NCBI GenBank assembly: GCA_001695595.3 | Contig: MBPM02000003.1 | Span: 992,001 to 1,056,000 of the forward strand | Length of the DNA stretch: 64,000 nt | Reading direction: 5' to 3' | Origin: Plasmopara viticola | Taxonomy: Eukaryota; Oomycota; Peronosporomycetes; Peronosporales; Peronosporaceae | Shown here: positions 61,406 through 64,000 of the stretch, piece after piece | Position numbering within the stretch: the stretch's first letter is position 1 | Layout of the letters: every line of letters starts with the position of its first letter | Notes under the pieces: model-generated | What the model saw: the letters and a program-made list of their open reading frames with translations, nothing else | What the model was told of the DNA's origin: nothing | Database searches by the model: none | Program-made: the position numbers and the translations under genes

Positions 61406-62077
61406 CTAAATCGAACGCAACAGCACTGTTAGTTTACTCTGACTGAAAATATGGTTGTCACACTCTACCCTTGCATCCACTGTACGCAGCAAGTGTTTCT
61501 TTGCACGGACGTACGTCTCGAGAAACGCATCGTTGCGCAGGTTCTCGCGCTGTCCGTTGTTGATACAATCAAGTACGAACTCGCGCAATGGTTGATACGC
61601 GCCCTTTTCCAAATCCGGACACTCGTGAAGCTCCATGAACTCAAACACTTGCGTCTTAAGCACAAGCGGTGCCAAATCATCAGCAAGTCCTCCTTCGACC
61701 GTGACACACACAGTGTGCACGCCAGCGGTTTTCAGACGAATGTCCTGTACGTAGTATACCCCATTGGGGAAGGCTGCACAAACGCGCTCGTTAAATACCA
61801 CCTTGTCTTCGTTTTGGATGGTCACACGCAGCGCTGCCACTGCACGAGATTTGACAACCTTGGACTTGCCATGCTTCGTGCAAGCCACATAAAAGCCTAG
61901 ATAGCTAAAGTAACGAGAGACAAAGTCGCGATTACAGAAGAGTTGATACACATTGGCGATTTGATGACGAGCAACCTTACCGGAAGAGCGAAAACTGAAG
62001 CGGGATGCATTCCGGTAGCAATTCTGCCCACTTATCTGCAATGGGAAAGAGTTGATAGCCGTCAGGAAGTGATCCAT
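61406..62077 (-). CDS. Conserved-looking protein of unknown function, 223 residues
   Basis: A single exon from the ATG at 62077. A polar N-terminus is followed by an alternating hydrophobic region (RVTIQNEDKVVFNE, then NGVYYVQDIRLKTAGVHTVC) that looks like a beta-sandwich, and by a helical C-terminus (QPLREFVLDCINN, LRNDAFLETYVRAKKHLL). I recognise no catalytic motif or named domain. It is divergent from the kinase gene, with 122 bp between the two ATGs, so they probably share regulatory DNA. The length and uninterrupted frame on this strand support a real gene. Confidence 0.6.
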   Translation of the reverse strand: MDHFLTAINSFPLQISGQNCYRNASRFSFRSSGKVARHQIANVYQLFCNRDFVSRYFSYLGFYVACTKHGKSKVVKSRAVAALRVTIQNEDKVVFNERVCAAFPNGVYYVQDIRLKTAGVHTVCVTVEGGLADDLAPLVLKTQVFEFMELHECPDLEKGAYQPLREFVLDCINNGQRENLRNDAFLETYVRAKKHLLRTVDARVECDNHIFSQSKLTVLLRSI

Positions 62078-62199
62078 TGCGCGTGATTGCGATCGGCTTG
62101 AGATTCTTGAGCGACATGAGACTTTTTCAAAATATCACTATAAAATGTCAGCAGCTTCACGATGTGTACCACATCACAATATATTGTTTCACCTTCTTA
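62078..62199. promoter_or_regulatory. Shared promoter region between divergent genes
   Basis: Only 122 bp separate the ATG of the minus-strand unknown gene (62077) from that of the CaMKK-like kinase (62200). Both transcription starts must lie within it or overlap the other gene. No clear initiator match was found. An in-frame extension of the kinase to 62077 exists but adds a non-conserved, Phe/Tyr-rich stretch. Confidence 0.4.
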
Positions 62200-63430
62200 A
62201 TGAGCGGCCCCATAGCGCGGCGGTGGAACATCGCGGAGACGCACTCCGTTGTAAAGACAAAGACCGAAAGCGGCGAGACGATCGTGAATAGCTACCGGTT
62301 GCTTCAAACCTTAGGGCAGGGTCGTTTTGGCAAGGTCAAGCTTTGTGAGCGGCTCGCGAATGGCGACTTTGCGAATGCTGCAGTATCTGATAATGGGTTA
62401 GAAGGTAATGCGACAGTTGCTAAGCTTCCTCTTCCAGCTTTTGTATCACCCAAGGTAAAGCTTTTTGCAATAAAGATCTATTCAAAGAAAATGCTGCGTC
62501 GTCTTAAAGAATTTTGCGCGGATATATCGTTTGGAAGAGAAGGTCTAGATGCTGACGTGGAAGCCGATGGTGCACCAATGAGGATGCGGACAGTGACGGC
62601 CTTGGACCGAGTACGTGATGAAGTCGAAATTATGCGCTCGCTGTATCATCGCAATATTGTCTTGCTGTTTGAAGTCATTGAAGCCGATGACAGCGACAAG
62701 CTTTACATGGTACTCGAGTACATGGCATCTGGTCCGTGCATGGTATATCGACCAGATACGAAGGACTTTTACAGCCGTGCAACGGGGAATGTATTATCAG
62801 AGACTCTTGCTCGGAGCTACCTGTCTGATATATTGCTTGGTCTTCAATATTTGCATCAACGACGAGTATGCCATCGCGATATTAAGGTAGCCACAATAAA
62901 TCAGGGCTGCATCGTTGGTCGTCGCAATTGCTTACATGCTGTTTCATTTTTATAAATTGTAGCCGGATAATATTTTAGTCAGTGAATCGGGACGCTGCCA
63001 TATCTCGGATTTTGGCTGCGCCAAAAGATTTCAAAGCAGTGAGTACGCCGATGACAAAGCCACAGAGCAAGTATTTCTATCGGATACCGTCGGGACATAC
63101 CAGTTTCTAGCTCCAGAGTGCTGCTCTGGTGAGCCATACGATCCTTTTCTAGTGGACATATGGGCCGTAGGCGTCGTTTTATATATTTTCCTGTTTGGAA
63201 GGTTGCCCTTTGTGTCAGAGAATACACGGGACCTATTTGATGAGATTCTTTGCGCCGATATCGTGCTACCTGAACAATGTGATCGCGAGATACCACTTAG
63301 TCGTGAAGGCCAGGATTTGCTGTATCGACTTTTAGAAAAGACTCCTGCGCAACGAATTACTATTGAAGATGCACTCAACCATTCGTGGTTTGTACAGTCT
63401 GAGGATGGCGACGAACCGTTGTCGTTTTGA
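62200..63430 (+). CDS. CaMKK/SNF1-activating-type protein kinase
   Basis: Two exons (62200-62886 and 62963-63430) encode 384 residues. The kinase motifs are complete: GQGRFGKVKL (P-loop), FAIKIY (Lys92), HRDIKPDN (Asp227), DFG (Asp245) and APE. The activation segment SDTVGTYQFLAPE, the VDIWAVGVVLYIFLFGRLPF block and 'LYMVLEYMASGPCM' closely follow Ca2+/calmodulin-dependent kinase kinases and the yeast SAK1 group, which phosphorylate and activate AMPK/SNF1. There is an acidic insert of ~35 residues between the Lys92 strand and helix C. The protein stops about 12 residues after the kinase domain, so the usual autoinhibitory and calmodulin-binding tail is absent. MSGPIARRW is taken as the start because the P-loop sits at a normal distance from it. 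Confidence 0.85.
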
Positions 63431-64000
63431 TTGCAGCTTTTTGTTGTTGTTGTGCGAAAAAATAACCAGCGAAATACCGCAGTGCGCGGCAATGGTTTGG
63501 AATTGGTTCCAGCTATTGCATCTTAGTATGTATTGCAATTCTGAGTGTTGCTGCGACACTATGAACACTAACACTCGACGCTTTCGCTTCCCGGATGTTC
63601 CCATCATACACTTCTCTTTTGTGGCTGCTTGATTTATTGCTACGCCTAACGGAGAAATATGTAAAATAATTTTATATACTTTTTTCTATAGTGTTCTTAC
63701 AAATTGCTTTTGCTATGTAAAATCTTTTGGAAAGTTTTTTTTGAAAATTAGGCGGCAGCGCTTAATATTGCAAATAAAGTGCGATGCAAATTACTTCTTA
63801 TCTGGTTGTTCTAAATCAAAAATTGTTGGTATTTGCTCTTGCAATTAAAAGTTTTAGACTTGAATTACTTGTTTCAGAAGCCGTGTCTGCTCAGAAAACT
63901 CATTCAAATTTGACAAGAAATAGTTGCGCGGGGGTAGGAAATCTACGACACGTCATTTCGTCACTACTTCAATGCATCGTCGTGAATTCAGAAATGTGCT
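63431..64000. other. Flank downstream of the kinase gene
   Basis: Probable 3' UTR and intergenic DNA. It is AT-rich from 63640 to 63880, and no ORF or repeat can be supported. Confidence 0.5.

Noticed and set aside
1..64000. CRISPR arrays, bacterial operons, prophage or intact RNA genes
   Set aside because: None seen. Intron-rich genes and the eukaryotic protein set rule out a prokaryotic source, and no regular spacer-repeat array or complete tRNA/rRNA gene was found.

Overview
This window is nuclear DNA of a filamentous eukaryote, most probably an oomycete (Phytophthora or downy-mildew type). The genes have short GT-AG introns (about 60-130 bp). Some starts are preceded by a motif resembling the oomycete initiator/FPR element (GCTCATT...CA). 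One gene encodes a seven-transmembrane receptor fused to a phosphatidylinositol phosphate kinase, the GPCR-PIPK (GK) architecture best known from oomycetes. The exact species cannot be read from the sequence.

Layout. (1) 1-16.9 kb is gene-rich: the 3' end of a xylulokinase gene; a branched-chain 2-oxoacid dehydrogenase E2 gene; a 13-exon RCC1-BTB gene on the minus strand; a multi-pass membrane protein; a 4.5 kb stretch with only broken or doubtful ORFs; an EF-hand (calcineurin B-like) gene; a mitochondrial lipoyl-domain protein with no catalytic domain; and an FHA/coiled-coil protein. (2) About 16.9-30.3 kb has no convincing gene. It holds a tRNA-derived SINE, a second tRNA-like fragment, a decayed Gypsy relic and one copy of a ~325 bp retroposed element. 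(3) 30.3-34.6 kb holds the GPCR-PIPK gene and the coatomer zeta gene, in tandem. (4) A single intact mitochondrial carrier gene at 38.1-38.9 kb lies between empty stretches. (5) 38.9-53.5 kb is again gene-empty, with short tandem repeats, a possible Copia relic and the second, inverted copy of the ~325 bp element. (6) 53.5-63.4 kb returns to genes: a small coiled-coil protein, exon-like fragments, a large five-exon DUF1765-like gene, an unknown 223-residue protein, and a CaMKK-type kinase sharing a 122 bp intergenic region with that unknown protein.

Functionally, several products act in mitochondria (BCKDH E2, the lipoyl protein, the carrier) or in calcium and lipid signalling (EF-hand protein, CaMKK-like kinase, GPCR-PIPK), with one vesicle-coat subunit. 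Nothing suggests an operon or gene cluster. Short gene islands separated by decayed-repeat deserts fit the 'two-speed' genome layout known in oomycetes.

The clearest transposition evidence is in the two ~325 bp elements. Each is flanked by perfect, unrelated direct repeats (10-12 bp), they share the same internal start, and they end in a short A/T-rich tandem tail. Intron positions were inferred by reading across splice sites so that frame and family motifs continue. For every multi-exon gene listed, the summed exon lengths are a multiple of three, except that the first exon of the RCC1-BTB gene is uncertain by one base.
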